Source: Rhabdophis nuchalis (Eukaryota > Chordata > Lepidosauria > Squamata > Natricidae). Taken from it: DNA of 64,000 bases. Where the stretch lies: NCBI GenBank assembly GCA_039707465.1, contig CM077648.1, forward strand, positions 71,071,619-71,135,618. The letters run 5' to 3'. Below, one piece after another: positions 10,240 through 19,588 of the stretch. The position numbers and the translations under genes are program-made. The notes below the pieces were generated by a model. That model did no database searches and was not told where the DNA came from. It saw only the letters and a program-made list of their open reading frames with translations. Numbering within the stretch: the first letter of the stretch is position 1; the number at the start of each line of letters is the position of its first letter.

Positions 10240-10514
10240 TTTTTATATTGAAAAAGTTTTATTGGTTTTACATTTTTCTATAGGGTAGGGTAAGGGATAC
10301 AAAGAAATTTTGAGAGCATTCACATCAGAGTCGTCGGCCCTTCCGAGACCTCAAAATACACAATAAAAAGATAACAAAAAAAAAACATTTTTCATAACAC
10401 TACAAGGTAAAAGCAAGTACATATACCTAAATTCTCAGTTCCATGCTGTCAGACATTTACAAAAAATCCAGATAAAATGTTATGCAAGATTGTTCAAAAA
10501 AAATCAAGGCAAAG

Positions 10515-11362
10515 TTATTTTTTCGATCTAAGTCTCATGGCTATTGTATCTTCTTTTTCTCCTCCCTGGCCCCCAGCGGGCGGGGCCGTGGCCCCCTCCG
10601 TCCCCCCTGGATTGTCCCCCAGGGCAGAGGAATGTTTTTTAAGAAAGGCTTCCGCCTCAGCAACTGTTTTAATCCTCACTCTTCCTCCTTCCCAGAACAC
10701 CAGCATCCCTTCGGGTGTCACCCACTTGAACCAAATCCCATGATCAAACAATGTTTTAGACAAGAAGGAAAATTTCCTCCTTGCTTCTCGAATCTTTCTA
10801 GGAATCTGCTTCAAGATAGTGACCGTTTTTTGTTGGTAAATTAAAGGGTTCTCTCTCTGCGCCCTCAGGATTTCCTCTCTGGTTGACCTTCTAACAAATT
10901 TCACATGTATCTCTCTAGGCACTTCATTTATCCTGGCATATGCTGAGTTAATTCTGTAGGCTAGGTCAATGTCCCCCCTGATCTCATCTTTAGGTTTTTG
11001 TAAATAGTCTGCTAAAATTGTGCTCATAAGATCAGGGAGGCATTCACCAGATTCCTCAAGAACGTTCTGAAATCTCAAAAAATATGTCATTCTTTCCATA
11101 TCAATCCTAGACACATGCCCATCTATTTCCCCAACCTCTTTAATAACATTTTAATCTCTCCCTTAACCCCCACCAACCCCCCTTCCAATTCTTCAGTCTT
11201 CTGTGTGTTTTCCAGCACCTGCTTCCTTGTGTCCAATAGCTCCTTCTTGAAATTGATGTTTTCAGCCCTCTGGGCCTGAATTTCGTTTACCAAAGTTTGT
11301 ATAACAGTTTCAAGAGAAGCCATCCGTTGTTCTAAACTTGCCAGTGCTGTTTCTTGAGCCAT
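10515..11362 (-). pseudogene. L1-type ORF1 protein (RNA-binding chaperone), one frameshift
   Basis: The first 79 codons (11362-11123) form a heptad-like coiled coil (MASLETVIQTLVNEIQAQ, ending GEIKMLLKRLGK). The protein then continues in another frame at 11114-10515 with an RRM-like and C-terminal domain: HVKFVRRSTREEILRAQR, IPRKIREARRKFSFLS, MLVFWEGGRVRI, and a basic tail MRLRSKK. The order coiled coil, RRM, C-terminal domain is that of L1 ORF1p, which trimerises and coats element RNA. Comparison with copy 2b suggests loss of one base in an A-run near 11150. Without it the protein would be about 280 residues. Confidence 0.8.
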
Positions 11363-12228
11363 GATTAACTGTTAAAGTCGGTGCCAGCCAAAATGGCGTT
11401 TTCAGGGTGGGGCTGGTGAGACTAACCGGGAGCCAAAAGTTCAGATCAAGGTTGAAACGTTGTAAAATTCAGGAACCAAGAGAGAGACAATTTTCCAGCT
11501 CAATAGTTATAATAACGAAGGTAATCCAGAAAGGAATCACAAATCCAACAAGAAAAAAATTCTTCATTAATATCCAGAGAGAGTCCCACTTGTAAAGAGA
11601 CGCTGGGAATTTTCCATAGTTAAAATAGTCAGGCAGGGACACAGAAAAGCCACTTTCCACCGCCCATCTCAGAGCCCAGAGGAGAGAGTAGAAAAATAAA
11701 AAATTTTTAACCAGCCAGACCTAGAAACAATGTTGCAAGTAGCCGCATACCACTTTCCCTTGTTAGAGACAGTCCGGATTTAAGATTTCCGCTTTCTCTT
11801 CCAGAGAAGCCATTTTTAAGTGCCGCTTAAGTCCGAGGGGGTTTTTTTGAAAACAAACACCCCCCCTCCCAGTCCGTTCAGCCTGGCTGGCAGCAAGGAA
11901 AAAAAAGTCTTTTTAAAACTCACTCTCCCTCGCAGCTGAAGCCTCGGCGAGCCTTCCGATCTCTTCCGCTCAGCCCTCTACATTAAAGTGAATGGCGCCG
12001 ACAGCCGTTGGCGAAGGGAAAACCCCCCGCAGCATGTTCCTCCTCACCTAGGTCGCGGAGGGGAGCGCTCTCCCCACCGCCGTGAGGAGAAACGTCTCCT
12101 CCGAGCCGACCCTACGGGAGACCTCCGGTAACCGGATGTCTCGCCCCCGTGGGGGGGCAGAAAAGGCAACAAAGCGGCGAGCGAGCCCCAGGCTCGCCCG
12201 TCGCCGCTGGAGCCCGAACCGGAAGCCC
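11363..12228 (-). promoter_or_regulatory. GC-rich 5' UTR of the HAL1-like element
   Basis: The 3' end of this segment (11363-11400) contains AAAATGGCG just upstream of the ORF1 start. The distal 250 bases are CpG-rich (for example around 12050-12210). L1 5' UTRs carry an internal RNA polymerase II promoter, and retention of the whole region is why this copy could have been transcribed. No specific promoter box is claimed. Confidence 0.45.
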
Positions 12229-12242
12229 CAAACACAGTTCTT
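12229..12242. repeat. Right target-site duplication of the HAL1-like element
   Basis: CAAACACAGTTCTT, identical to 10226-10239. Confidence 0.92.
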
Positions 12243-12382
12243 AAAGTTACAGCAAACTTTGGACATGCTTTAATTTTGATTTTTCTATTGAACAAGGACT
12301 TGGACATGATAGCCTAAGTCCTTCAATGAACAGTTTGCCTGGAAAAGTGATAATGGATTATTTTTTTTGTTTTTCTCTATAG

Positions 12383-12555
12383 AAAGCCTTTTTGTTTTTC
12401 CTTGCCAATGGAACTATCGACCTGATCATTGTATTTATGGGAGCAATTGCCAGGAAGCAGAAAAGGAAGGAATATTTATTCTTCATGGAAATAGAGGAGT
12501 TTACCATGATGATAAGCAGCCAATGTTTCGTACTGTTTATTATGCAATTAAAAAT
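12383..12555 (+). CDS. GXYLT1: Glucoside xylosyltransferase, penultimate coding exon
   Basis: This is a spliced exon of 173 bases. The acceptor TTTTTCTCTATAG ends at 12382 and the donor GTAAGT begins at 12556. The exon enters in phase with two bases of a split codon and leaves in phase 0. It encodes SLFVFPCQWNYRPDHCIYGS, then a segment with GIFILHGNRGVYHDDKQP and FRTVYYAIKN. This matches my memory of the C-terminal catalytic region of vertebrate GXYLT1, a type II Golgi/ER membrane enzyme that adds xylose to O-linked glucose on Notch EGF repeats. Earlier exons are outside the window, so the preceding intron is over 12 kb. GXYLT2 is the main alternative. Confidence 0.82.
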
Positions 12556-12865
12556 GTAAGTAAACATTTTAATTTGAACTTTTAAAATTAAAAATAATTC
12601 TTAGAACTTTACCTCTATTACCACCAGTTATACAATAAATTTTACTTATTTTTAAAAATGAATAAATGGACATTCCAGAATCTGTTCTGAAATATTCAAC
12701 AATAAAATAGACTTTGAAAGGAAGTAAGATTTAATTACAGTATTGATTTCAGTGAGACACTAAAAAATCTCTAGTATTAAGCTTTCTAATTTTAAATTCA
12801 TCAAGACCAGGTGAGACTCATTATTTTTGACTCAGGAGCACAATATTATGATTAAGAAATTGCAT

Positions 12866-12877
12866 GCAATATATTGC
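12866..12877. repeat. Left target-site duplication of the unclassified retroposon
   Basis: GCAATATATTGC, itself a perfect palindrome, is repeated at 15323-15334. Confidence 0.65.
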
Positions 12878-13539
12878 ATTTATTTTTTTAAAGATTTTTT
12901 TTTTGTTTTAGTCAAACACAAACACAAAAAAAGAATCCTCCTTCATTACATCTTGTAGAAAGTGTGTCAATTGGTTACAGATAACTTTCGTGCATTCGTA
13001 CACAGTCATTATTTATAGTTCATATTAAATTGATAATTTAAATCAAATATATATATACCATCACTATAACACAATTCTTATTTGACTACAATTATTTAAC
13101 ATACTTTTGCCTAAAATAATCCATACTTAAAGACACAACCATGTACTGGCATTCATTAGCTATTTCAAAAGTCCTCCAATCTTTATGATTATATCTATAT
13201 AAATAAAAAAGTAAAATAGTTTGTACGAATCCACTAATCTCAAAAACTACTGCACCGATTTACCTCAAATTTTGATACAATGTTGCCAAGGACTTCCGAT
13301 AATAGAATACCTACTCATTTTGTGCCTAGCACACGTGTGTTGTGTGCAAGATACACAAATGTAAAATGTACCCACTGATCAGGTTTTCACCTCCCTGTAA
13401 GTCTTCCCACCAGGCATCAGTCATTTCCTCAGCCACGTACAGAGGCCTCTTAGGGCCAAAAAGGCACTGAGATAGCAAACTCCCAGGTGGCCCATAGAGA
13501 GAGAGAGAGGAAGAAATACAGTTTAATAAAAGAGGGACT

Positions 13540-13870
13540 AGGGGAGACAGGATAGCAGCCTTCCAATATCTCAGAGGCTGCCACAAAGAAGAGGAAGTCA
13601 AGCTATTCTCCAAAGCACCTGAGGGCAGAACAAGAAGCAATGGGTGGAAACTAATCAAGGAGAGAAGCAACTTAGAACTGAGGAGAAATTTCCTGACAGT
13701 TAGAACAATTAACCAGTGGAACAGAAGTTGCCTCCAGAAGTTGTGAATGCCCCAACACTGCAAGTCTTCAAGAAGATGTTGGATAGCCATTTGTCTGAAA
13801 TGGTATAGGGCTTCCTGCCTTGGCAGGGAGTTGGACTAGATGACCTCCAAGGTCCCTTCCAAATCTGCTA
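13540..13870 (+). mobile_element. CR1 3' end inside the Helitron
   Basis: The sequence follows the CR1 at 9440-9740 block by block: ATATCTCAGAGGCTGCCAC, GAAGAGGAAGTCAAGCTATT, CAATGGGTGGAAACTAATCA and the terminal CCTCCAAGGTCCCTTCCAA. It also retains a stretch near 13745-13795 that the other copy lacks. It is severely 5'-truncated and either inserted into or was captured by the Helitron. Confidence 0.75.
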
Positions 13871-13884
13871 CTGTATTATTGTAT

Positions 13885-14675
13885 TACAATAGGTAGGTAG
13901 ATAGGGGAATATATAGATACGGAGAAATACAGTAGGTAGGTAGTTAGGTACGTAGATAGAGGGATAGATAGGGAGAAATACGGTAGGTAGGTAGGTAGGT
14001 AGGTAGGTGGATAGATAGATAGGGAGAAACACAGTAGGTAGGTAGATAGGGTGATAGGGAGAAATACAGTAGGTAGGTAGGTAGGTAGGTAGAGGGAGAA
14101 AGGAAGAAATACAGTAGGTAGGTAGGTGGATAGATAGAGGGAGAAATACAGTAGGTAGGGGGATAGATAGAGAGGGAGAATTACAGTAGGTAGATAGAGG
14201 TAGAAAGGAAGAAATACAGTAGGTAGGTAAGTAGAGGGATAGACAGAGGGAGAAATATAGTAGGTAGGTTAGGTAGGTAGGTAGGAAGGAAATACAGTAG
14301 GTAGGTAGGTAGAAGGATAGATAGAGAGGGAGAAATACAGTAGGTAGGTAGGTAGATAGAGGGAGAAAGGAAGAAATACAGTAGGTAGGTAGTTAGAGGG
14401 ATAGATAGAGGGAGAAATACAGTAGGTAGGTAGGTAGAGGGAGGAAGAAATACAGTAGGTAGGTATGTAGGTAGAGGGATAGATAGGGAGAAATACAGTA
14501 GGTAGGTAGAGGGATAGATAGAGAGGGAGAAATACGGTAGGTAGGTAGGTAGGTAGAGGGATAGAGGGAGAAATACAGTAGGTAGGTAGATAGAGAGGAA
14601 AAGGAAGAAATACAGTAGGTAGGTAAGTAGAGGGATAGACAGAGAGGGAGAAATACAGTAGCAGGTAGGTTGGGG
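13885..14675 (+). repeat. TAGG/GATA minisatellite
   Basis: About 790 bases consist of runs of TAGG interspersed with GATAGA and a recurring GGGAGAAATACAG block, giving an irregular unit of roughly 35-55 bases. The array begins right after the CR1 3' end (TATTGTATTACAATAGG), which suggests it grew from the CR1 tail. A long open frame on the minus strand (rich in Y, L, P, S, T) is an artefact of the repeat. Confidence 0.9.
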
Positions 14676-15322
14676 GTTATACGGTGGTTGTGTGTATGTG
14701 TGCAGGTGTAGATCTACACACAGATTGGTTGGCCATTTAACCAAACTGGGCCACAGCAACGCGTGGCCGGGTATAGCTAGTTCTAAATAATAGTTGATTA
14801 ATACAGTTTAGTCTTTTTTCACTCATTGTTTAGAATTTGTATCCAAATTTCGGTTACCAAAAAACGGTGCATGCAAAAAACTTCCTCTCATCGAACCAAT
14901 ACATCTTTATATCTTATCACCACTATCAATTATCTATTTAACATAACATTCTAAAACAATCTAAAACTTACTAGTTTACAACTGAACTAGTTTTTTATTG
15001 CCAATTTTCATTATCAACCTCTATCTTTCCAATAGCAGTATCTTTCTTTTGCCATCTGTGGTATTAATCTTCTATTTATCTCCTTAATAAGCCGTCACAA
15101 CTTCACCAGCCTAGGGGTTGCCTGTTTACCACCGGTTAGAAGCGCTTCCCAAAATCAGGGACTTTGCTGTGTCCCTGTGATCAGCAAGGCTTCGTCTTCC
15201 TCTTCACCATCTCTGCGGGACGGTTTAGGTCCAAATGGACCATCCAGTGGTAAAAGTGTCGACGGCGGTCTCACAGCCTCGAGATCGGACGTCGTTCCAT
15301 AGTGATGTTGGCTTCTCCTCTC

Positions 15323-15334
15323 GCAATATATTGC
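15323..15334. repeat. Right target-site duplication of the unclassified retroposon
   Basis: GCAATATATTGC, identical to 12866-12877. Confidence 0.65.
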
Positions 15335-15462
15335 TTTTATAAATGCTTGTAATTAGTAAACCTGCAATGATGGACCAAAATAACAATTTCTACACAGGAA
15401 TGTGACAATTTCTTGTTTCCTTTTTATTGCTAAAATTATATAGTTATAGTCTATATAACTAT

Positions 15463-16693
15463 CTAGACTCGCGCCAGTCCGGCTTCCGACCTGGGTACAG
15501 CACGGAGACGGCATTGGTCGCGTTGGTAGATGATCTCTGGAGGGCACGGGATAGCGGTTATTCCTCTATCCTGGTCCTATTAGACCTCTCAGCGGCTTTC
15601 AATACCATCGACCATGGTATCCTACTGCACCAGTTGGAGGGGTTGGGAGGCACCGTATTACGGTGGTTCTCCTCCTACCTCTCCGACCGGTCACAGTTTG
15701 TGTTGGCGGGAGGGCAGAGGTCGACGTCGAGGCCCCTTACTTATGGGGTGCCTCAGGGGTCGGTCCTCTCGCCCCTCCTGTTTAACATCTACATGAAGCC
15801 GCTGGGCGAGATCATCCATGGTTTTGGGGTAGAATTCCATCTGTACGTTGATGACACCCAGCTGTACATTTCTACCCCAAACCATCCCAACGATGCCGCC
15901 GATGTGATGTCCCGGTGTTTGGCGGCCGTGTCGGTCTGGATGGGGAGGAACGGGCTCCGACTCAACCCGTCCAAGACCGAGTGGCTGTGGTTTCCGGCGC
16001 CGCAACATAGTCAGTTAGTTCCATCTCTGGCTATCGGGGGTGAACTGTTAGCCCCCGTGGAAAGGGTCCGCAACCTGGGTGTCCTCCTGGATTCCCAGAT
16101 GTCCTTAGATGAACATCTGACGGCCGTGGCCAGGGGGGCCTTTTATGAGGTGCACCTGATACGCCAGTTGCGCCCCTTTCTGGATCGTAACGCCTTACAG
16201 ACAGTCACTCAAGCTCTTGTCATTTCTCGCCTGGACTACTGTAATGCTCTCTACATGGGGCTCCCCTTGAGATGCACCCGGAGGCTCCAGTTGGTGCAGA
16301 ATGCGGCCACGCGGGGGATCTTGGGAGGTTTAAAATACTCCCATGTAACACCTCTCCTGCGCGAGCTGCACTGGCTGCCGGTGGCCTTCCGGGTCCGTTT
16401 CAAGGTTTTAATGACCATCTTTAAAGCGCTCCATGGCAGTGGGCCTGGTTACTTGCAGGACCTCCTTCTACCACATACCTCCACTCGACCTGTCCGCTCC
16501 CACAGGGAGGGCCTCCTTAGGGTGTCGTCCACTGGACAATGCAAGGCTGGCGATGCCCAGGGGAAGAGCCTTCTCTGTGGCAGGTCCCGCCCTTTGGAAT
16601 GACCTCCCCCCAGACCTCCGGACTATCACCGACCTTCGCCTCTTCCGCCGGACTTTAAAAACCTATTTCTTCCATATGGCCGGCCTGGCATAG
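15463..16693 (+). pseudogene. L2 reverse transcriptase fragment (copy 3), one frameshift
   Basis: The open frame to 16602 contains the conserved AFNTIDH (first catalytic aspartate region), VPQGSVLSPLLFN and YVDDTQLY, where the usual YADD has become YVDD. Near 16540 the frame shifts, and the C-terminus continues in another frame to FHMAGLA at 16693. The fragment lacks the endonuclease and most of the fingers. Confidence 0.84.
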
Positions 16694-16890
16694 CTGCTAC
16701 AACCATATTTTATTAGAGCTGGGTTTTAAATTAAATTGTTTTCTTTTTAGCACGGGTTAAATTGTTTAATTGTAGTTTTAAATTTTGTAGATTTTTATTG
16801 TTTGTATTTTTGGATTTTAAGTTCCTGTGCGCCGCCCTGAGTCCCTTTGTGGGAGATAGGGCGGGATAGAAATTTAATAAAAGTTAAAGT
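15463..16890 (+). mobile_element. L2 LINE copy 3, 5'-truncated
   Basis: This is the only plus-strand L2 in the window. Homology starts at [19 protein letters not shown] (about 15463). It passes through the reverse transcriptase and ends in the L2 3' UTR with GCGCCGCCCTGAGTCCC and GGGCGGGATAGAAATTTAAT near 16890. It lies within the last intron of the GXYLT1-like gene in the same orientation as that gene. No clear target duplication was found. Confidence 0.87.
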
Positions 16891-17650
16891 TATTATGTGA
16901 TGCTTTGTTATTGTTGCATAATTTTCTTATTTTAATTTTGTACTTTTAAAATATTATAGATGCTTGGCATAACTATTCAGTTTGCCAGTTCTAAATAACT
17001 ATTTTTAATAAACTGTTTATATGTCTTTCAATATACTCACTGAAAAGCTATAAATGCAGCAGTTGCTTATTTTAGTGTTCATCCTATGTAGTATATAATC
17101 TTCAAAAATCAATAGTATGTTTTAATGCTGCTTTGTGGCATATTGTCATATAGATATAAAAATGAAAAAGGTACTATTGGGGCTTAGAATTTATTACACT
17201 AAAAGAAAATGTGATCTCATAAAAGTGCAATTTCTTAATTCCTTTGAGTATTACCAAAATATATTTAAAAAGAAAACTGTTGACTTTATTTAAGATCAGC
17301 TTTTATTTATGCATAAAGCACAGAAAAGATGTAGATCAATTCCAGCAAAATAATAAAATTATTTTATTGTAATGTGTTTGCATATATTATGTCATTTATA
17401 ACAGTAAAAGTGACAGTAACTGGGCATTATGAATACTGATAATGATGATATTGCTGCCTTGCCTGATGAGGATTAATATTAAAAGTAGGGGCAGGTTTTT
17501 TACTGGATCTAGATCATTTTGATTATTTGATTAGATTATACATATTTATAAAATGCAGTATATTGTATAATAGCAGTTTTAGAACTACATCAGAAAACCT
17601 GGCATTGGTAAATCTAACTTATCAATACAATGTTTCTAATACTTTTCTAG

Positions 17651-17812
17651 TATTCGTTTGAAGATGACCTTCCACATGCATTGCTTCTACCTCTTGAACA
17701 CGAATTACAAAAGACACAATATACCTACTGTGGAAGAATATACAAAGTGTTCATAAAACAACTCACAAAAAGTATACGGGACCTCAGTAACAGAAGAACT
17801 AAGGAAAGGTGA
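17651..17812 (+). CDS. GXYLT1: Glucoside xylosyltransferase, last coding exon
   Basis: After the acceptor TTTTCTAG this exon encodes 53 residues and a TGA at 17810-17812. It begins YSFEDDLPHALLLPLEHELQ, continues KTQYTYCGRIYKVFIKQLTK, and ends in a basic tail. I recall the GXYLT1 C-terminus as similar: SFEDD, ELQKT, YCGKIY and FIKQLAKS. Together with the phase-0 join to the exon at 12383-12555 this supports GXYLT1 over GXYLT2. The last ten or so residues differ from the human form I recall, as expected for a terminus. Confidence 0.82.
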   Translation, partial: YSFEDDLPHALLLPLEHELQKTQYTYCGRIYKVFIKQLTKSIRDLSNRRTKER

Positions 17813-18009
17813 TCATTGCAAGTTCTGCTCTCCAGACTTTCATATTCAACAGACCAGCCTGAAGATTGTTCCTACAGAAATAGTGTGCTCTAATTATGCT
17901 GTTATTTGAAGTTTGCATTATCTCCCATTGAGGACAAAATGAAGATAGTGGGAATCTTAGGCATCTACAAGTTGAGGGTTGGAAATGATGAAACATGGCT
18001 TGTGAAACC

Positions 18010-18420
18010 ACATGTATCCCCAACCTTTCCACCTTGGCACCCTGGCCTGGCATGAGAGAAAGCATGTCACCAGCAGGTCACACGCATGCGGCCACAGCTC
18101 CATTGGTGCAAGCGACATGGACACGTACGTTCCAATTGCGCAAATGGATCTCCGCATGCAACTGGAGGGTACTTCAGTGGACGGTGTTTCTGCTTGCGTG
18201 CAAAGCTCCACTTACACATTTGTGCTTGCGTGCGAAACTCCACTTGCACAAATGAAGAATGCTCATGCACAAAGCTCCACTCACATGAGTGGAGTTTTGC
18301 ACATGAGCAAAAGGACTCACCACTTGCGCAAGTGCAGTTTCGTGCATGCACGTTTGTCCATCACTTGCATAAGTGCAGGCCGCAGGCCAGTAGTAGGCTG
18401 CAGCCCAGGGGTTGGGAACT
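18010..18420. mobile_element. Palindrome-rich insertion, possibly a hAT-type MITE
   Basis: The ends resemble imperfect inverted repeats (ATCCCCAACCTTTCC at 18016 and AGGGGTTGGGAACTTCTG at 18406-18423). The interior repeats GTGCAAAGCTCCACTT-like units and contains the palindrome CTCCACTCA-CA-TGAGTGGAG at 18275-18294 and several TTGCGCAAG/TTGCATAAG dyads. No target duplication was verified, so the class is a guess. Confidence 0.4.
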
Positions 18421-18837
18421 TCTGTCTTACATACTTGCATTTGACATTGGGCTACAAGTTCAAAAAGGCTAGGATTTGCGTAGTGATATCACGGTGTATG
18501 TGTTTATTAGTTTTGTACCATAATACTTTATGGGCTTATTTTGAATTATTCTTTGCAGAATTTATTTTTAACTTAGTAGGGATCTTTGAAGTTGAATTAG
18601 TACATGTTACTGCAGTGAGTTAGGAGAACTGTATTTGTATTCAGGTTTATTCTTTATAATTCAGTTCAAGAAACCTCAAAAGAATCAGATAAATATGTTT
18701 TAGGAATGGCAAAATATATTGTCATAGCTAATATCAATTTTACTTAACTGGATGAAGGAATAATTAAGTCAGCACTATCTTCACTTTAAAAGTGTAAGAA
18801 TACATTGTTTACAAAGCTCACAAGTTACTTTGTTTCA

Positions 18838-18843
18838 AATAAA
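18838..18843 (+). terminator. Candidate polyadenylation signal
   Basis: AATAAA about 1.0 kb after the stop codon. No clear GT-rich downstream element was identified; the sequence soon enters a foldback transposon. Confidence 0.3.
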
Positions 18844-18870
18844 TATGTGATGATTGACAATCTATACCTT

Positions 18871-19588
18871 ATTTTTCAGTGTATAAGATTCACTCCCCCA
18901 CTCCCAAAAAGTGGGTGGAAATGTCTGTGCGTCTTATACAGTGAATGTTGCTGGAGCCCCAGCCACATGCTGGCCCCCACCCTTCAGCATCTGCCTCCCA
19001 GCAATTTTTCTCCTTGTAGCAAACAGCCTGGTCAGCTTCAGCACAGCCAGATTTAACAGCTGATTGACAGTTGGATCTGCCTCTCAGAATACCACCTATC
19101 AGCTGTTCCAGATTGCAGGGATCACCACCGCCTGTTGCTGCCCATCGCCGCCTCCATGTGCCCCATTTTTTGCCTCGGCGCGTCCCATTTTCAGCCTCCA
19201 CGCGCCCCATTTTTGGCCCATTCCAGGTGGTGGGGATTGTCGCGACCGCCACCTATCTTTGCTGCCTGGAATGGGCCAAAAATGGAATGGGATGCGCAGG
19301 GGCTGAAAAATGGGACATGTGGAGGCCAAAAATGAAAGCGGCGATAGGTGACAGTGGCAATAGGTGGTGGTGACCCCCGCAGCCTGGAACAGCTGATAGG
19401 CAGTATTCCAGGCTGCAGATCCAACCGCCAATCAACTGTTCGTGCTAAATCAGGCTGTGATGAAGCTGACCGCCTCTTTGCCATTTGCTGCAAGGATGCA
19501 AATTGCTTAGAGGCAGAGGCAGATTTTTTTTTCTTGTTTTCCTCCCCAAAAGCTAGGTGTGTCTGGAGCATCTTATAGTCTGAAAAAT
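18871..19588. mobile_element. Foldback DNA transposon (long inverted-repeat MITE)
   Basis: The left end ATTTTTCAGTGTATAAGAT and right end ATCTTATAGTCTGAAAAAT are inverted repeats. The symmetry continues inward: CAGCTGTTCCAG around 19100 pairs with CTGGAACAGCTG around 19385, and CCCATTCCAG near 19217-19226 pairs with CTGGAATGGG near 19266-19275. The whole 718-bp unit is close to one large imperfect palindrome. No ORF with a motif is present. The host transposase family is not certain. Confidence 0.72.

Larger units (their letters stand above)
10240..12228 (-). mobile_element. Complete ORF1-only L1-like retroposon (HAL1-like copy 1)
   Basis: This is a self-contained 1,989-bp insertion flanked by perfect 14-bp duplications. 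In minus orientation it has a GC-rich 5' UTR (12228 to about 11363), an L1-type ORF1 (11362-10515), a 275-base 3' UTR and a short A-rich tail. There is no ORF2, so no endonuclease or reverse transcriptase, and both ends are present, so this is not 5' truncation. Mammalian HAL1 (half-L1) elements have this layout and rely on enzymes made elsewhere. The tail and duplication length fit L1-type target-primed integration. Confidence 0.82.
9849..12251 (-). repeat. Probable solo LTR, split by the HAL1-like element
   Basis: On the minus strand the region starts TGTAACTTTAAGAAC (right end 12251), has a TATA-like CTATATAAT at about 10194-10202, and ends GTTGCTAACA at 9849. So the ends are TG...CA and there is an internal promoter-like box. 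About 400 bp remain once the 2-kb insertion is removed. No convincing 4-6-bp flanking duplication and no internal gag-pol were found, so the call is tentative. Confidence 0.4.
13194..14781 (+). mobile_element. Non-autonomous Helitron
   Basis: The 5' end is TCTATATAAATAAAAAAG preceded by A. The 3' end is CTAGT (CTRRT rule) followed by T, as expected for insertion between A and T with no duplication. Eight bases before the CTAGT is a hairpin with arms GGCCAC and GTGGCC (14749-14768). The early segment AAAAACTACTGCACCGATTT resembles the AAAACGGCTGGACCGATTTT block I recall from Helitron 5' ends. No Rep/helicase gene is present. The interior contains a CR1 3' end and a TAGG-rich minisatellite. Confidence 0.72.
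12878..15322 (-). mobile_element. Unclassified retroposon hosting a Helitron
   Basis: The insertion is bounded by 12-bp repeats and, without the 1,588-bp Helitron, is about 860 bases. In minus orientation it starts GC-rich (15322 down to about 15100) and ends AT-rich with the A-rich tail AAAAATCTTTAAAAAAATAA. That orientation and tail, plus the target duplication length, suggest L1-type machinery. I see no coding motif and no clear tRNA-type promoter, so it could be a long SINE, a 3'-plus-5' fragment of an L1, or a processed transcript. Confidence 0.5.
12556..17650 (+). other. GXYLT1: Last intron of the GXYLT1-like gene
   Basis: The intron runs from GTAAGT at 12556 to TTTTCTAG ending at 17650, a phase-0 intron of 5,095 bases. 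Most of it is transposon: an unclassified retroposon (12878-15322) with a Helitron inside it, and an L2 (15463-16890). The segments 12556-12865 and 16900-17650 are AT-rich with nothing recognised. Confidence 0.8.
17813..18843 (+). other. GXYLT1: Probable 3' UTR of the GXYLT1-like gene
   Basis: This is the sequence after the stop codon. AATAAA occurs at 18838-18843, the first such signal I found downstream of the stop; others are at 19707 and 20070. The actual cleavage site cannot be chosen from sequence alone. A palindrome-rich insertion (about 18010-18420) lies inside. Confidence 0.45.

Noticed and set aside
9849..12251. Endogenous retrovirus with internal genes
   Set aside because: Only LTR-like sequence is present; the coding content between the ends belongs to the inserted ORF1-only element.
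14181..14759. 192-codon Y/L/P/S/T-rich open frame on the minus strand
   Set aside because: It is the translation of the TAGG/GATA minisatellite.
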